Positions 50,101 through 55,682 of a DNA stretch of 64,000 nucleotides are shown one piece after another. The position numbers and the translations under genes were made by a program. Within the stretch, counting starts at the first letter, position 1. Every line of letters starts with the position of its first letter. Below the pieces are notes generated by a model that was not told where the DNA came from, did no database searches, and worked only from the letters and a program-made list of their open reading frames with translations. Source of the DNA: Chlorops oryzae (lineage: Eukaryota; Arthropoda; Insecta; Diptera; Chloropidae); the NCBI GenBank assembly GCA_020466095.1, contig CM035808.1, forward strand, positions 27,991,345 to 28,055,344. Reading direction: 5' to 3'.

Positions 50101-51400
50101 AATTTTCAGACAACATTCAATTTTCGCTATCCGTAAACGTTCTGCGCAATTTTACTCTGTTTAAGGGTGAGATCACCCCCACGAAAAGGCTTTGGTGCAT
50201 CCTTTAGTCATTTTAAGTGGCTTAACACGGCTTATGTCAACCGACCGAATAGAGCAAATACGCTTATACCCACAGTCAAACACTTGAAATTAACTGGTTT
50301 TGGGCGTTTATTTGGACAAAATTAATTCGAGGAATTTTAATTGATTTTCAGGATTAGCAGGTTTTTACTTTTTTATTGCGAAATTGAAAATCCTTTTTAA
50401 ATTTTTTTTTTTTTTCAAACATAAAATTTGACATATGGCTCCAAAGAATAGATGATCCCTCGTTGAAGAAAATGCTCACGATTCAAGAATTTTTTATTTT
50501 AGAATTTAATCACATTCAATACCGCAGGTATGCATCGGAAATCACAGGAAGCCCAAGAAGCGTTTAAGGATGATTCTGGGGTCAGTGATCACGAGGATTC
50601 GGGTGCTTCAACGAAATCGCAGAGTGAACAGCAAGACAATAATAGACGGCACAGAAGACTCTCAACGTCATCATCGGAGTCATTGAATGTGGTTAGTCCG
50701 GAACCGGATGATGCTGGCCTACCACAAAGTGAGTCAGCAACAATATTGAATTCGTCAGCACAAATCGAAAGTACGTCAACTGCGACATTTCATTGCGTTC
50801 AAAATACCCCAGCCCAGCCGTCTTATCATCCATTGCTGGATGCGGCCAATGCAAGCGCCAGTGCTGGGGCGGCATCCAGCAAGGATTTTCACATATTAAT
50901 GAATAATGCCGTCGCTGCCGCTGCGGCTGCTGCATACATACCAATGGAGCAGGATCCCGATGCTTTTAGGTACTAAAAAATTATTTCTCTTTTTTCAAAT
51001 TTGATTTTTATAAATATACATATCTCAATCCAGAAACAATTCGATTGCTTGTCTTCGTGCCAAAGCCCAGGAGCATCAGGCTCGTCTTCTAAATAGTGGA
51101 CTCTTTCTGCAAGTACGTTCGTTTGCTGGCCTCCAGGCCAATGCTGGTAAAAATACAACCATGGCAGCATTAAAGAAACATTTGACTGACGCATCTAACA
51201 AGGACAACAATAGAAACTGTGATATGCGATCATCATTGGACTCAAGCCAAAGACCTCAGCAGCTGACCAACAACAACAACAACCTGGACTCTTTTCAGCG
51301 CGGAAAGCAAGATCAACAGCAAGATGATGGGAAACTGTTAAAAATTGAGCCGATTTCTCTGACTAGCAATCATGGAGAAAGTCTTGCTTGCGATATTTAA
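9687..51400 (+). CDS. Vsx: Vsx-type paired-like homeobox transcription factor, 3' four exons
   Basis: Nuclear transcription factor of the visual system homeobox (Vsx/Chx10) family, which patterns optic lobe and other brain neurons in flies. Exons seen: 9,687-9,895, 48,221-48,395, 50,528-50,969 and 51,034-51,400. They join in one frame to give 396 residues plus a stop. In order the protein has a lysine-rich stretch, a homeodomain of paired-like type with Gln at position 50 ([12 protein letters not shown] in the recognition helix), the CVC domain that defines the family ([20 protein letters not shown] onward), Ser/Asp-rich and poly-Ala segments, and a C-terminal OAR-like motif ([14 protein letters not shown]). 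The 38.3-kb intron cuts between homeodomain residues 46 and 47, a classic paired-like position. The N-terminal exons lie outside the window. I cannot tell Vsx1 from Vsx2. Confidence 0.95.
9896..10739. other. Vsx large intron, first part, no recognised feature
   Basis: Begins with the GTGAGT donor. A/T-rich, with no recognisable exon or repeat ends. Confidence 0.5.
10740..11444 (-). mobile_element. tRNA-derived SINE, copy A, interrupted by a MITE
   Basis: Reading the minus strand, the head contains a box-B-like GGGTTCAACTCCCAGCTCGG (at about 11,390-11,410), a T-rich joint and a body ending GCCTGAGTGTTGTCACC and CTAACCAAC. The same head and body occur at 18,766-18,972 and 20,409-20,615. The body is split at 10,825-11,344 by an unrelated MITE, so the SINE is older than that insertion. 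Pol III box B plus a shared non-tRNA body supports a SINE rather than a tRNA gene. Confidence 0.8.
10825..11344. mobile_element. MITE nested in the SINE, GCATGTTTCC ends
   Basis: A 520-bp insertion with ends GCATGTTTCC and GGAAACATGC. The inverted repeat extends about 26 bp inward through CATAGTGCATTAAC with one mismatch. Removing it restores the SINE body seen in the other two copies, which defines the insertion boundaries. The flanks (ATA and TTA) give no clear duplication longer than 3 bp. No coding capacity. Confidence 0.85.
11446..15840. other. Vsx large intron, simple repeats only
   Basis: No exon is recognisable. Visible features are A-rich tracts near 12.8 kb, a short CA tract near 13.48 kb, a TACA tract near 13.8 kb, CAA repeats at 14.14 kb and a TTTCG-rich stretch at 14.32-14.36 kb. 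Enhancers for Vsx may lie here but none can be identified by eye. Confidence 0.5.
14141..14172. repeat. (CAA)n microsatellite
   Basis: About ten uninterrupted CAA units, followed by more scattered CAA and CAG triplets to about 14,260. Not in a plausible exon. Confidence 0.9.
15842..16122 (+). mobile_element. mini-me/DINE-like element, 5'-truncated copy
   Basis: Shares with the element at 52,104-52,474 the run GACCCT-GT-CTGGAGGTACCCC, the GATAGACAGACGGAC microsatellite seed, CTGATCATTTCTATATATAT and the end GAGTGTGTCGGGTATAATA. This order (conserved block, GACR repeat, TA core, hairpin end) is that of Helentron-related mini-me/DINE elements of flies. A GCCACGCCCAC word at about 15,725 may be the remains of the missing 5' part. 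Confidence 0.75.
16123..17729. other. Vsx large intron, no gene recognised
   Basis: Contains overlapping open frames of up to 110 codons near 16.34-16.67 kb, made mostly of Lys/Ser-rich low-complexity sequence. I do not regard them as coding. A TTCG tetranucleotide repeat lies at 17,252-17,280. Confidence 0.5.
17252..17280. repeat. (TTCG)n microsatellite
   Basis: Seven tandem TTCG units within a longer TTTG/TTCG-rich tract. Confidence 0.9.
17734..18106. mobile_element. piggyBac-type MITE, CCCTGGATGGCTAC ends
   Basis: The element begins CCCTGGATGGCTAC and ends with GTAGCCATCCAGGG, flanked on both sides by TTAA (17,730-17,733 and 18,107-18,110). TTAA duplication plus CCC ends is the piggyBac signature. 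Both ends carry a subterminal palindrome: TTCGTCGAATCGACGAA at the left and TTCGTCGTTTCGACGAA at the right. Length 373 bp, non-coding. Confidence 0.93.
18111..18765. other. Vsx large intron with degenerate hAT-like remnant
   Basis: At about 18,365-18,575 the words GCCAGTTTATGGGAATCTC and GAGACACTCAGGGGAATAT match a second degenerate copy at 42,307-42,421, and the termini resemble the perfect 60-bp hAT MITE at 44,642. Nothing else recognised. Confidence 0.4.
18766..18972 (-). mobile_element. tRNA-derived SINE, copy B
   Basis: The minus strand reads a tRNA-like head with GGGTTCGACTCCGAGC (box B), then GGGCGTGCGTGTCAG, a T run and a body with GTGAGGCCAAAGTGTTTCACC. It matches copies A and C along the whole length. 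The head retains a better box B than the other copies. Confidence 0.82.
18973..20408. other. Vsx large intron, no recognised feature
   Basis: Ordinary A/T-rich intron. Short CTG/TTG triplet runs lie near 20.1 kb. Open frames on the plus strand around 19.6-19.9 kb show no similarity. Confidence 0.5.
20409..20615 (+). mobile_element. tRNA-derived SINE, copy C
   Basis: Plus-strand copy with a box-A-like GGCTGAGACGC, box-B-like GAGTTCAACTCCCAGC and the shared body (GTGAGGCCTAAGTGTGTCATC and CACTAATCAACC). It is directly followed by a TTAA-flanked MITE at 20,634. Confidence 0.82.
20634..20837. mobile_element. piggyBac-type MITE, CYCTGCTG ends
   Basis: Flanked by TTAA on both sides (20,630-20,633 and 20,838-20,841). 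Ends CTCTGCTG and CAGCAGGG form an imperfect inverted repeat. Internally GCCATTTGGTCCA at the left pairs with TGGACCAAATGGC at the right. 204 bp, non-coding. Confidence 0.8.
20842..21290. other. Vsx large intron, no recognised feature
   Basis: A/T-rich. A TTAACCCTGACAG word near 20,900 looks like a piggyBac-type end but I find no partner end. Confidence 0.45.
21291..21670 (-). mobile_element. mini-me/DINE-like element, minus orientation
   Basis: Contains GGAAAGGGTATATTAGG, a TAGATATAGACATATATATA core, TTCTTGATCAGGGTGACAAG and a (GTCT)n microsatellite at about 21,420-21,447. Read on the minus strand this is the same order as in the other copies (GACR repeat, CTGATCA, TA core, hairpin end). 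It continues through TGAAATTTGG words typical of these elements. Outer boundary approximate. Confidence 0.7.
21671..25010. other. Vsx large intron with hAT-like fragment
   Basis: Between 22,480 and 22,640 the minus strand reads CAGCGGCGGGTTTACC and then several GGCGGCAA words. This is the end of a CAG-type hAT element whose other end I cannot find. A GACAGGCAGACGG tract near 23.41 kb may be another mini-me relic. No exon is recognisable in the remainder. Confidence 0.45.
25011..26466. mobile_element. Foldback element with about 445-bp nearly identical inverted arms
   Basis: The left arm (about 25,011-25,455) and right arm (about 26,020-26,466) are inverted copies with very few differences over most of their length. 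Ends are CACTGTGG at the left and, inverted, CACTGGGA at the right. TAA occurs immediately outside both ends and may be a 3-bp duplication. Each arm contains the same 85-codon open frame ([15 protein letters not shown] onward) and, near its outer end, a box-B-like GCAGTTCGATTCCCCG. The approximately 560-bp centre holds two more tRNA-like box B words. Superfamily not assigned. Confidence 0.85.
26470..26688. repeat. Short inverted-repeat element A sharing the GCATACTTTTAGG motif
   Basis: TTAAATTCAACACCTA with a degraded GTATGC at the left pairs with GCATACTTTTAGGTGTTGAA and TTTAA at the right, 219 bp apart. It starts four bases after the foldback element. The 13-mer is the same as inside the arms of that element. 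Confidence 0.6.
27265..27482. repeat. Short inverted-repeat element B sharing the GCATACTTTTAGG motif
   Basis: AAATTCAGCTCCTAAAAGTATGC at the left (stem interrupted) pairs with GCATACTTTTAGGTGATTAA at the right, 218 bp overall, nearly the same size and layout as element A. Non-coding. Confidence 0.6.
27483..30413. other. Vsx large intron, no recognised feature
   Basis: Ordinary intron sequence with a GTT repeat near 28.62 kb and GA-rich tract near 28.46 kb. Open frames on both strands near 28.3-29.1 kb show no similarity. Confidence 0.5.
30418..30560. mobile_element. piggyBac-type MITE, CCCTCTAAT ends
   Basis: Flanked by TTAA at 30,414-30,417 and 30,561-30,564, with ends CCCTCTAATGCC and GGAATTAGAGGG. 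143 bp, with A/T-rich interior and a small CGTCTCTAGACGG-like palindrome near 30,530-30,543. Confidence 0.85.
30565..32350. other. Vsx large intron, no recognised feature
   Basis: No exon or repeat ends found. Polyadenine near 31,060 and GAGCGACA repeats near 31,515 are the only low-complexity tracts. Confidence 0.5.
32442..33250. repeat. Tandem minisatellite, about 127-bp unit
   Basis: Seven occurrences of TGGGCGTGGC spaced 126, 127, 127, 125, 139 and 147 bp. Each unit also contains CTATGTTGCGAATT, GAAGCTTCTACGCC and ACTTCGGAAGTTACGA. The first five units are very similar, while the last two have diverged and changed length. Confidence 0.9.
33355..33436. repeat. (GACGGACA)n microsatellite, GTCY type
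   Basis: About 80 bases of GACGGACA and GACAGACG repeats, the (GTCY)n tract typical of mini-me elements when read on the minus strand. It is absent from the sibling copy at 53,190-53,691, where the flanking sequence is joined directly. Confidence 0.9.
33566..36997. other. Vsx large intron with repeat scraps
   Basis: ACAAGTAAGAGTACGAGTAT at 33,585 looks like the 5' end of another DINE-like element but no 3' end follows. GTGTGGGTTCGAACCCC at about 33,951 is a good box-B word without a foldable tRNA around it. GTCT/GTCC tetranucleotides lie at 35,190-35,225 and GA repeats at 36,160-36,176. A 139-codon open frame at 35,617-36,036 lacks any recognisable similarity. Confidence 0.45.
37000..37157. 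mobile_element. Tc1/mariner-type MITE, GGGGTNTTCACAAAGGCG family, copy 1
   Basis: Begins GGGGTTCTCACAAAGGCG and ends CGCCTTTGTGAATACCCC, with TA directly outside each end (36,998-36,999 and 37,158-37,159). 158 bp. A second copy with TA flanks lies at 45,669-45,835. TA duplication suggests the Tc1/mariner group. Confidence 0.85.
37160..38741. other. Vsx large intron, no recognised feature
   Basis: No exon or repeat ends identified. Runs up to the target duplication of the next hAT MITE. Confidence 0.5.
38750..38983. mobile_element. hAT-type MITE, CAGTGGCGTAGC ends
   Basis: Flanked by the perfect 8-bp duplication GCTTCGTC (38,742-38,749 and 38,984-38,991). The left end is CAGTGGCGTAGCGAGG; the right end, degraded, is CAATGGCACACTG. 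GCGAGGCCC words occur at both sides of the interior. 234 bp, non-coding. Confidence 0.88.
38992..40683. other. Vsx large intron, no recognised feature
   Basis: Includes a small direct repeat (three GCTGTTAAG-like units near 39,980-40,005). Open frames on both strands around 39.4-39.9 kb look incidental. Confidence 0.5.
40684..40907. mobile_element. Hairpin MITE, GAGTGTAAACCAGC ends
   Basis: GAGTGTAAACCAGCTAACTC at the left and GAGTTAGCTGGTTTACACTC at the right are exact inverted repeats. Pairing continues imperfectly inward through AAAATTTT and TTTCTA words for most of the 224 bp. Target duplication unclear. Confidence 0.82.
41045..41471. mobile_element. PIF/Harbinger-type MITE, AGGTGAGATGACAC ends
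   Basis: AGGTGAGATGACACTA at the left pairs with TAGTGTCATCTTACCT at the right with one mismatch. TTA flanks both sides (41,042-41,044 and 41,472-41,474), the 3-bp target typical of PIF/Harbinger. The interior carries several copies of a TGTGCAATGCAC-like near-palindrome. 427 bp. The open frame crossing its right half is not a gene. Confidence 0.8.
41684..41932. repeat. Inverted-repeat element, about 37-bp arms
   Basis: AACCGCCAAATTGACGTAAG with ATATCGAGCCCT before it at the left pairs with CTTACGTCATTTTGGCGGTT and ATGGCTTGATAT at the right. Arms of about 37 bp enclose about 165 bp. No target duplication recognised; possibly a MITE or an internal part of one. Confidence 0.6.
41933..44633. 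other. Vsx large intron with hAT-like remnant
   Basis: At 42,307-42,421 a degenerate repeat (CACTGTTGCCAGTTTAGGGG to AAATCTGGCG) resembles the remnant at 18.4 kb. CAGTGGCGTCCGCATGGGG at 43,555 looks like a hAT left end without a partner. Otherwise no feature. Confidence 0.45.
44642..44701. mobile_element. Minimal hAT-type MITE, 60 bp
   Basis: Ends CAGTGTTGCCAG and CTGGCAACACTG form a perfect 12-bp inverted repeat around only 36 internal bases (which themselves contain CCCCCTA and TAGGGGG). A perfect 8-bp duplication ATAGGGTA lies on both sides (44,634-44,641 and 44,702-44,709). One of the shortest hAT-type insertions that can be defined this clearly. Confidence 0.92.
44732..44975 (-). mobile_element. 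MITE, CAGGGCTYGGATTTT family, copy 2 (degenerate)
   Basis: GAGGGCTCGGATTTTGTTG at the left and a decayed AACAAAATCCGATG at the right. Interior words (GATTCAAATCGATTTTTGAC, TTGAAGTTCAACTTCG) are the reverse complement of the copy at 5,785-6,025. Confidence 0.7.
45313..45465 (-). mobile_element. hAT-type MITE, CAGTGCCGTAGCA family, copy 1
   Basis: Perfect 8-bp duplication TCTCGAAT (45,305-45,312 and 45,466-45,473). Ends CAGTGCCGTAGCAA and TTGCTACGGCACTG. The interior has repeated GCGTGGGGG and AAAATTATTTTT words. Same family as 57,043-57,283, in opposite orientation. 153 bp. Confidence 0.93.
45669..45835. mobile_element. Tc1/mariner-type MITE, GGGGTNTTCACAAAGGCG family, copy 2
   Basis: GGGGTGTTCACAAAGGCG at the left, CGCCTTTATGAATACCCC at the right, TA on both sides (45,667-45,668 and 45,836-45,837). 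167 bp. Internal TTCCGATTTTCC words match copy 1 at 37,000. Confidence 0.85.
46013..48008 (-). CDS. TEX47-like BLUF-domain protein, nested in the Vsx intron
   Basis: Four exons on the minus strand: 48,008-47,524, 47,335-47,026, 46,967-46,799 and 46,734-46,013. They give 561 residues in one frame. Residues 75-92 ([16 protein letters not shown]) and 208-260 ([15 protein letters not shown], then LIVLEGT) look like the split halves of a BLUF-type fold as in vertebrate testis protein TEX47. An acidic linker lies between (123-155). The C-terminal exon has a basic, nuclear-signal-like run ([20 protein letters not shown], 348-367), acidic runs and an EDEK end. Flavin binding is not implied. Introns 1 and 2 have GT-AG ends. 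Intron 3 keeps frame with a GC donor (AAAG|GCATGT, cut after 46,799), or with a poorer GT donor 26 bases earlier. Function unknown; testis or sperm expression is a guess from the family name. Confidence 0.8.
48009..48220. promoter_or_regulatory. Presumed promoter region of the nested gene
   Basis: Only about 210 bases separate the nested gene's ATG (48,008, minus strand) from the next Vsx exon (48,221). They include the Vsx branch and pyrimidine tract (CTCTCTCTCTTATTC and TGCTTTCAG). The nested gene's transcription start must lie here or inside or beyond the Vsx exon. No TATA or initiator is convincing. Confidence 0.35.
48221..48395 (+). CDS. Vsx: Vsx exon: homeodomain helix 3 and start of CVC domain
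   Basis: Acceptor TGCTTTCAG ends at 48,220 and donor GTATGG starts at 48,396. It continues exactly in phase from the 9.7-kb exon with [18 protein letters not shown] (Trp48, Phe49, Gln50, Asn51, Arg53 of the homeodomain). It then encodes the CVC domain through AVAPWLLG. The exon ends after one base of a codon, matching the next exon. Confidence 0.96.
48474..48878. mobile_element. MITE with 8-bp duplication, TAACGTGACCAA ends
   Basis: Perfect 12-bp inverted repeat TAACGTGACCAA and TTGGTCACGTTA. Flanking 8-mers CCCATATA and CCCATATG differ at one base. The interior has many CGGTA/TACCG words (for example CGGTATACCGGTAT near 48,812), concentrated toward both ends, which could be transposase-binding repeats. 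Probably hAT-like; lies in the 2.1-kb Vsx intron. Confidence 0.85.
48887..50527. other. Vsx intron, no recognised feature
   Basis: Remainder of the 2.1-kb intron, with no additional exon or repeat. Ends with acceptor ACCGCAG. Confidence 0.55.
50528..50969 (+). CDS. Vsx: Vsx exon: end of CVC domain and Ser/Ala-rich linker
   Basis: Acceptor ACCGCAG ends at 50,527 and donor GTACT starts at 50,970. It completes the split Gly codon, then reads [20 protein letters not shown], followed by a serine-rich region and a poly-alanine run (VAAAAAAAY) near the end. The Met at 50,530 is internal to the spliced protein and not a start. Confidence 0.93.
51034..51400 (+). CDS. Vsx: Vsx last coding exon with OAR motif
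   Basis: Acceptor CAATCCAG ends at 51,033 after a 64-bp intron. The exon starts by completing an Arg codon, then [20 protein letters not shown], which fits the OAR (otp-aristaless-rax) consensus found at the C terminus of many paired-like factors. The remainder is Asn/Gln-rich and ends ESLACDI with a TAA at 51,398-51,400. Confidence 0.93.
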
Positions 51401-52103
51401 TGTTAGAAATTTAATCGAAAGGAAGCTTATTAGACTTTTTTTCGATCGAAAAGATTTTATGTATGAATTTGATATTGTAATGGTATAAATTTCATTGCCA
51501 TTACTGCATGGAAATCACAAGTAAGTACATACTTTTAATACATAGGTTAAGCCTTTTTCATCTAGCGATGTCTTGACGCAAACACGAATTTATAAAAATC
51601 CCAATTTAGCCCATAAGAATATATTTTGTAAGTACAACTTAAGGGAATCATTCCAACACCAAAAACGAAGAGCTGGCATGTAATGTCAGATTAATTATTT
51701 ATTGAAATAGAATTTAAAAACATCTTTAAACAGTTTTGCAGCACCTAAGTTTAGTTTTATAATCACCATTTTTGCTAATAAATTCTCACGATCAGTTCTG
51801 ATTACGAAATTAAATTGGCTTGCCGGGATTTTCAAATAAGAAGAAGTTATCGGCATAAAGATAATGAGAATTGTAGACGAAATGAATACTTTATACGAAA
51901 AGTGTGTGAAAGAACAGACAAGCAGACAGGCATATAAAGAGACGAGGCCATAGAATCAAATGTGTTTGAGTTCAAATCCATTTAATTTTTTAATGATAAT
52001 AATGACGATTTGCTTTAAAAAATAAAAGACTGAAAAAAAAAAATTTAGGCAAGAAAATCAACGCAAAAACTAGGAATTCTCAGAAGTGAATAAAACAAAA
52101 TCT
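51401..52103 (+). other. Vsx: Vsx 3' untranslated region (presumed)
   Basis: A/T-rich sequence after the stop codon. AATAAA occurs at 51,777-51,782, 52,021-52,026 and 52,089-52,094, any of which could serve as the polyadenylation signal. A DINE-like element begins immediately after the last one. Confidence 0.6.
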
Positions 52104-52474
52104 AACAAGTAAGGGTGTTATAGTCGGGCGAGCCTGAAAGAATATTCAACAGGTTTTTAAGGTCAGTAGGCGCCCCATATAACAGACCCTTGTGCTGGAG
52201 GTACCCCTAAAAATTGTCCGATCCGGTCCATTGTCGAACTTTTTCTTACTCATGTCCCCTTAAGCACGCATACCAAATTTCGTCAAGATAGCTCAACTCC
52301 TTCGATAAGAAAAATGTATACAGACAGACAGACGGACGGACATGTCTAAATCGAATCTCTTGGTGACGCTGATCATTTCTATATATATTTTGTACGGTCT
52401 ATCTCGACTGGTTCTGGGTGTTACACACAACCACACAAACGCAATATACCCTCGACACAGAGTGTGTCGGTAAA
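52104..52474 (+). mobile_element. mini-me/DINE-like element next to the Vsx 3' end
   Basis: Starts AACAAGTAAGGGTGTTATAG followed by TCGGGCGAGCCTGA. It then has CTGGAGGTACCCCTAAAAAT, a GACAGACAGACGGACGG tract, CTGATCATTTCTATATATAT and the end GACACAGAGTGTGTCGG (hairpin ACACA..TGTGT). This is the full-length relative of the copy at 15,842. Confidence 0.85.
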
Positions 52475-52741
52475 GAGTATTTAATATATACATATATATA
52501 AAATACTCTTTGTGAGTAAGCACAGCCAAAAAAATATGAGTACAAAGTTGGTCTTTTATATCTTTTATTTCTATCGGCTCATTCAATGCATGAATCAGAC
52601 TGAATTAAGTCTATCATTTTCAAGAAACCTCATTGATTGTGGGCTCTCAAGAGAGCTCCATAAAGGATTCACACTAAGAATCAGGTCTAATAAATTTTTA
52701 ACTCATTAAGGAATCCAAATGATTCTGGATATAACCGAAGA

Positions 52742-52865
52742 CAGTGTACTCTCTCCTTGCGGACGCCCCTCTTGCTTCTCAAAGAGTATCCCCTTAAGCG
52801 GACACCTCTGTTACGAGGACACTGTTTTCGGTTCCTTAGGTGTCTGCTTAAGGGAGAGTACACTG
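52742..52865. mobile_element. pogo/Tigger-like MITE, CAGTGTACTCTC ends
   Basis: CAGTGTACTCTCTCCTTG at the left and GGGAGAGTACACTG at the right. Internally CTTAAGCGGACACC pairs with GGTGTCTGCTTAAG. 124 bp. CAGT-type ends followed by CTTAAGCGGAC resemble pogo/Tigger elements, but TA is present only on the right side, so the superfamily is tentative. Confidence 0.65.
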
Positions 52866-53189
52866 TATATCTGACAAATATTTAAAATAGAAATGCCCTT
52901 CGAAATGTTTCTGTAAGAGTTAATTTATGTGCCGTCTATGCTGTTGCTGCCAACACTTTAACGCTATTCATCGGAAGTGTGAACGCATCCCAATACTTTG
53001 AATGAGGTGTGAACAAATTTAAAATTTTTCTCTATTGTATTGAAGTGCTTTTTTTCTCTCTCTCTCCTCTCATGCTACTTATAAAGTTCCTTTGTCTATG
53101 ATGATTTTTAAGGCTTTTAAAAACCACTTTGAACAAGCTACATAGCACCGTCCAAGCACCGCGCCCTCAAACAGATTACAACAAAGAAA
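52866..53189. other. Intergenic, no recognised feature
   Basis: Short spacer between two repeats, with a CT tract near 53,055. Confidence 0.5.
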
Positions 53190-53691
53190 AACAAGTAAGA
53201 AAGCTAAAGTCGGTCAAGCCCGACTTTGAAATACCCAGCGTCCCGACATTATGAGCGCACTATGTTTTGCTTCTCTATTTGTGGGCGTGGCAGTGGGAGG
53301 GCAACATAAATTATTTCCCTACACCTTTCATTCGCCTTGGTGAACCTATGTTGCGAATTTGAAGCTTCTACGCCTTTTACTTCGGAAGTTACGAAAATTC
53401 TCCATTTGTGGGCGTGGCAGTGGGCGGGCTACATAAATTGTTGTTCCTACACGTTTCATTTGCCTTGGTCAACCTATGTTGCGAATTTAAAGCTTCTACG
53501 CCTTTTACTTCACAAGTCACATTTTTACTTAGGATCATACTCGGACCCCGATATACATGTGTGTCAAATTTCGATTCAGTTTTTGGTCCTCATCATTTCT
53601 ATATATATTTTTCTATATCTCCGGAGCTTAATTCTCCCTGTTACAAGATTTGCACAAAACTAATATACCCCGCTTACGCTGGGTATAAAAA
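53190..53691 (+). mobile_element. DINE/mini-me-like element, shorter sibling of 32,351
   Basis: Same start (AACAAGTAAGAAAGCTAAAG), hairpin, ATACCCAGCG and CGCTGGGTAT subterminal repeats as the 32.35-kb copy. It has only about two units of the 127-bp minisatellite and lacks the GACGGACA tract. About 500 bp. Confidence 0.88.
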
Positions 53692-53707
53692 CCGATTTTT
53701 TTAATAA

Positions 53708-53743
53708 GCAGCAGCAGCAGCGCAGCAGCAGCACAACAGCAGC
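53708..53743. repeat. (CAG)n microsatellite
   Basis: About eleven GCA/CAG triplets with two interruptions, between the DINE-like element and the 495-bp tandem array. Confidence 0.9.
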
Positions 53744-53746
53744 ATA

Positions 53747-55635
53747 ATTTTCTTTAGGATGTAAAGAACCATTTAGAAAAGAAAAATTTTGAAAAACCCT
53801 GTATGAAATGTCATTATGAAGCATTTCGATATTAAAAAATAAACAATTTTTTTTATGTAACGGCTTTTATTTCCCGCCAAGACAAATATTTCAAAAAAGC
53901 TTCAAAAAAAATAAAAAAAAACCAAAATTTTCAAAACCCGAAAATTCCGAGTAGTTTCTGAGATATCATCATTTGAAATTTTGGCATACACCTTCTGCTT
54001 TTCCTGGTCGCCTGGTGAATCAGACGAATTTTTGTACTGAAAACCGCATTTCTCGGGCATCATTTTTTCTCGAAGGTTAGAATTTTTTTTCGAGAACTTC
54101 AATGGTAAGTATGCTTCCGTTTGAGTCTCCATCACACATTGCAATGAATAAAATTTTAATAATTCCACGGGTAAGGAAAATGCAAAAAGTGCTTCAAATA
54201 GGGGGAAAGCGTGGAATTTTCCAGGAATTTTCTCCATGGGAATTTTCTTTAGGATCTGAGGAACCATTTAGAAAAAAAAAATTTTCAAAAATCCTGTAGG
54301 AAATGTCATTTTGAGACAGTTAAACCCGAAAAAGAAACTTTATTCAAAAACATATAACCGCTTTATTTTCCCGCCAAAATGAAAATTCCAAAAAAACTTC
54401 AAAAAATAACAAAAAAAACCAAAATTTTCAAAACCCGAAAATTCCCAGTAGTTTCCGAGATATAAGCATTTGAAATTTTGGCATCCACCTTCTGTTTTTC
54501 CTGTTCGCCTGGTGAATCAGGCGAATTTTTCGGAATTGAAATCCGCATTTCTTGGGCATATGATTTTCTCGATAACTAAAGTCTTTTTTGAAACTTCGGC
54601 GGTAAGTATGCAATCTTTTCAGCCTCCATCACAATTTGCAATGAATAAAATTTTAATAATTGCACGGGTAAGGAAAATGCAAAAAGTGCTTCAAATAGGG
54701 GGAAAGCGTGGAATTTTCCAGGAATTTTCTCCATGGGAATTTTCTTTAGGATCTGAGGAACCATTAAGAAAAAAAAATTTTCAAAAATCCTGTAGGAAAT
54801 GTCATTTTGAGACAGTTAAACCTGAAAAAGAAACTTTATTCAAAAACATATAACCGCTTTATTTTCCCGCCAAAATGAAAATTCCAAAAAAACTTCAAAA
54901 AATAACAAAAAAACCAAAATTTTCAAAACCCGAAAATTCCCAGTAGTTTCCGAGATATAAGCATTTGAAATTTTGGCATCCACCTTCTGTTTTTCCTGTT
55001 CGCCTGGTGAATCAGGCGAATTTTTCGGAATTGAAATCCGCATTTCTTGGGCATATGATTTTCTCGATAACTAAAGCCTTTTTTGAAACTTCGGCGGTAA
55101 GTATGCAATCTTTTCAGCCTCCATCACAATTTGCAATGAATAAAATTTTAATAATTGCACGGGTAAGGAAAATGCAAAAAGTGCTTCAAATAGGGGGAAA
55201 GCGTGGAATTTTCCAGGAATTTTCTCCATGGGAATTTTCTTTAGGATCTGAGGAACCATTTAAGAAAAAAAAATTTTCAAAAATCCTGTAGGAAATGTCA
55301 TTTTGAGACAGTTAAACCTGAAAAAGAAACTTTATTCAAAAACATATAACCGCTTTATTTTCCCGCCAAAATGAAAATTCAAAAAAACTTCAAAAAATAA
55401 CAAAAAAACCAAAATTTTCAAAACCCGAAAATTCCCAGTAGTTTCCGAGATATAAGCATTTGAAATTTTGGCATCCACCTTCTGTTTCCTGTTCTGGTGA
55501 ATCAGACGAATTTTTTGACTGAAATCCGCATTCTCGGGAATCATTTTTTCTCGAATAGAATTTTTTTTCAGAACTTCGTCGGTAAGGAATGCAAATATAA
55601 TTGTTTTCCCCATTCGGAACATCATTTGTATTTTC
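53747..55635. repeat. Tandem array, about 495-bp unit, nearly four copies
   Basis: The phrase AAAATTTTCAAAACCCG ends at 53,940, 54,437, 54,932 and 55,427, that is every 497, 495 and 495 bp. A second phrase, TTTTCTTTAGGATSTRA, recurs with the same spacing. The middle two units are almost identical, while the outer units are more diverged and the last is cut short. Every unit carries the same open frames on both strands, so those frames reflect the repeat rather than a gene. A degenerate fragment recurs at 56,914-56,980. Confidence 0.92.
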
Positions 55636-55682
55636 AAATCTTATAAATGAACTTCTGCTTAAAAAACTTAAAACTTGATAAC

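Noticed and set aside
50530..50976. ATG at 50,530 as a separate gene start
   Set aside because: It is an internal Met of Vsx just after the CVC-domain splice junction; frame and acceptor fit the spliced protein.
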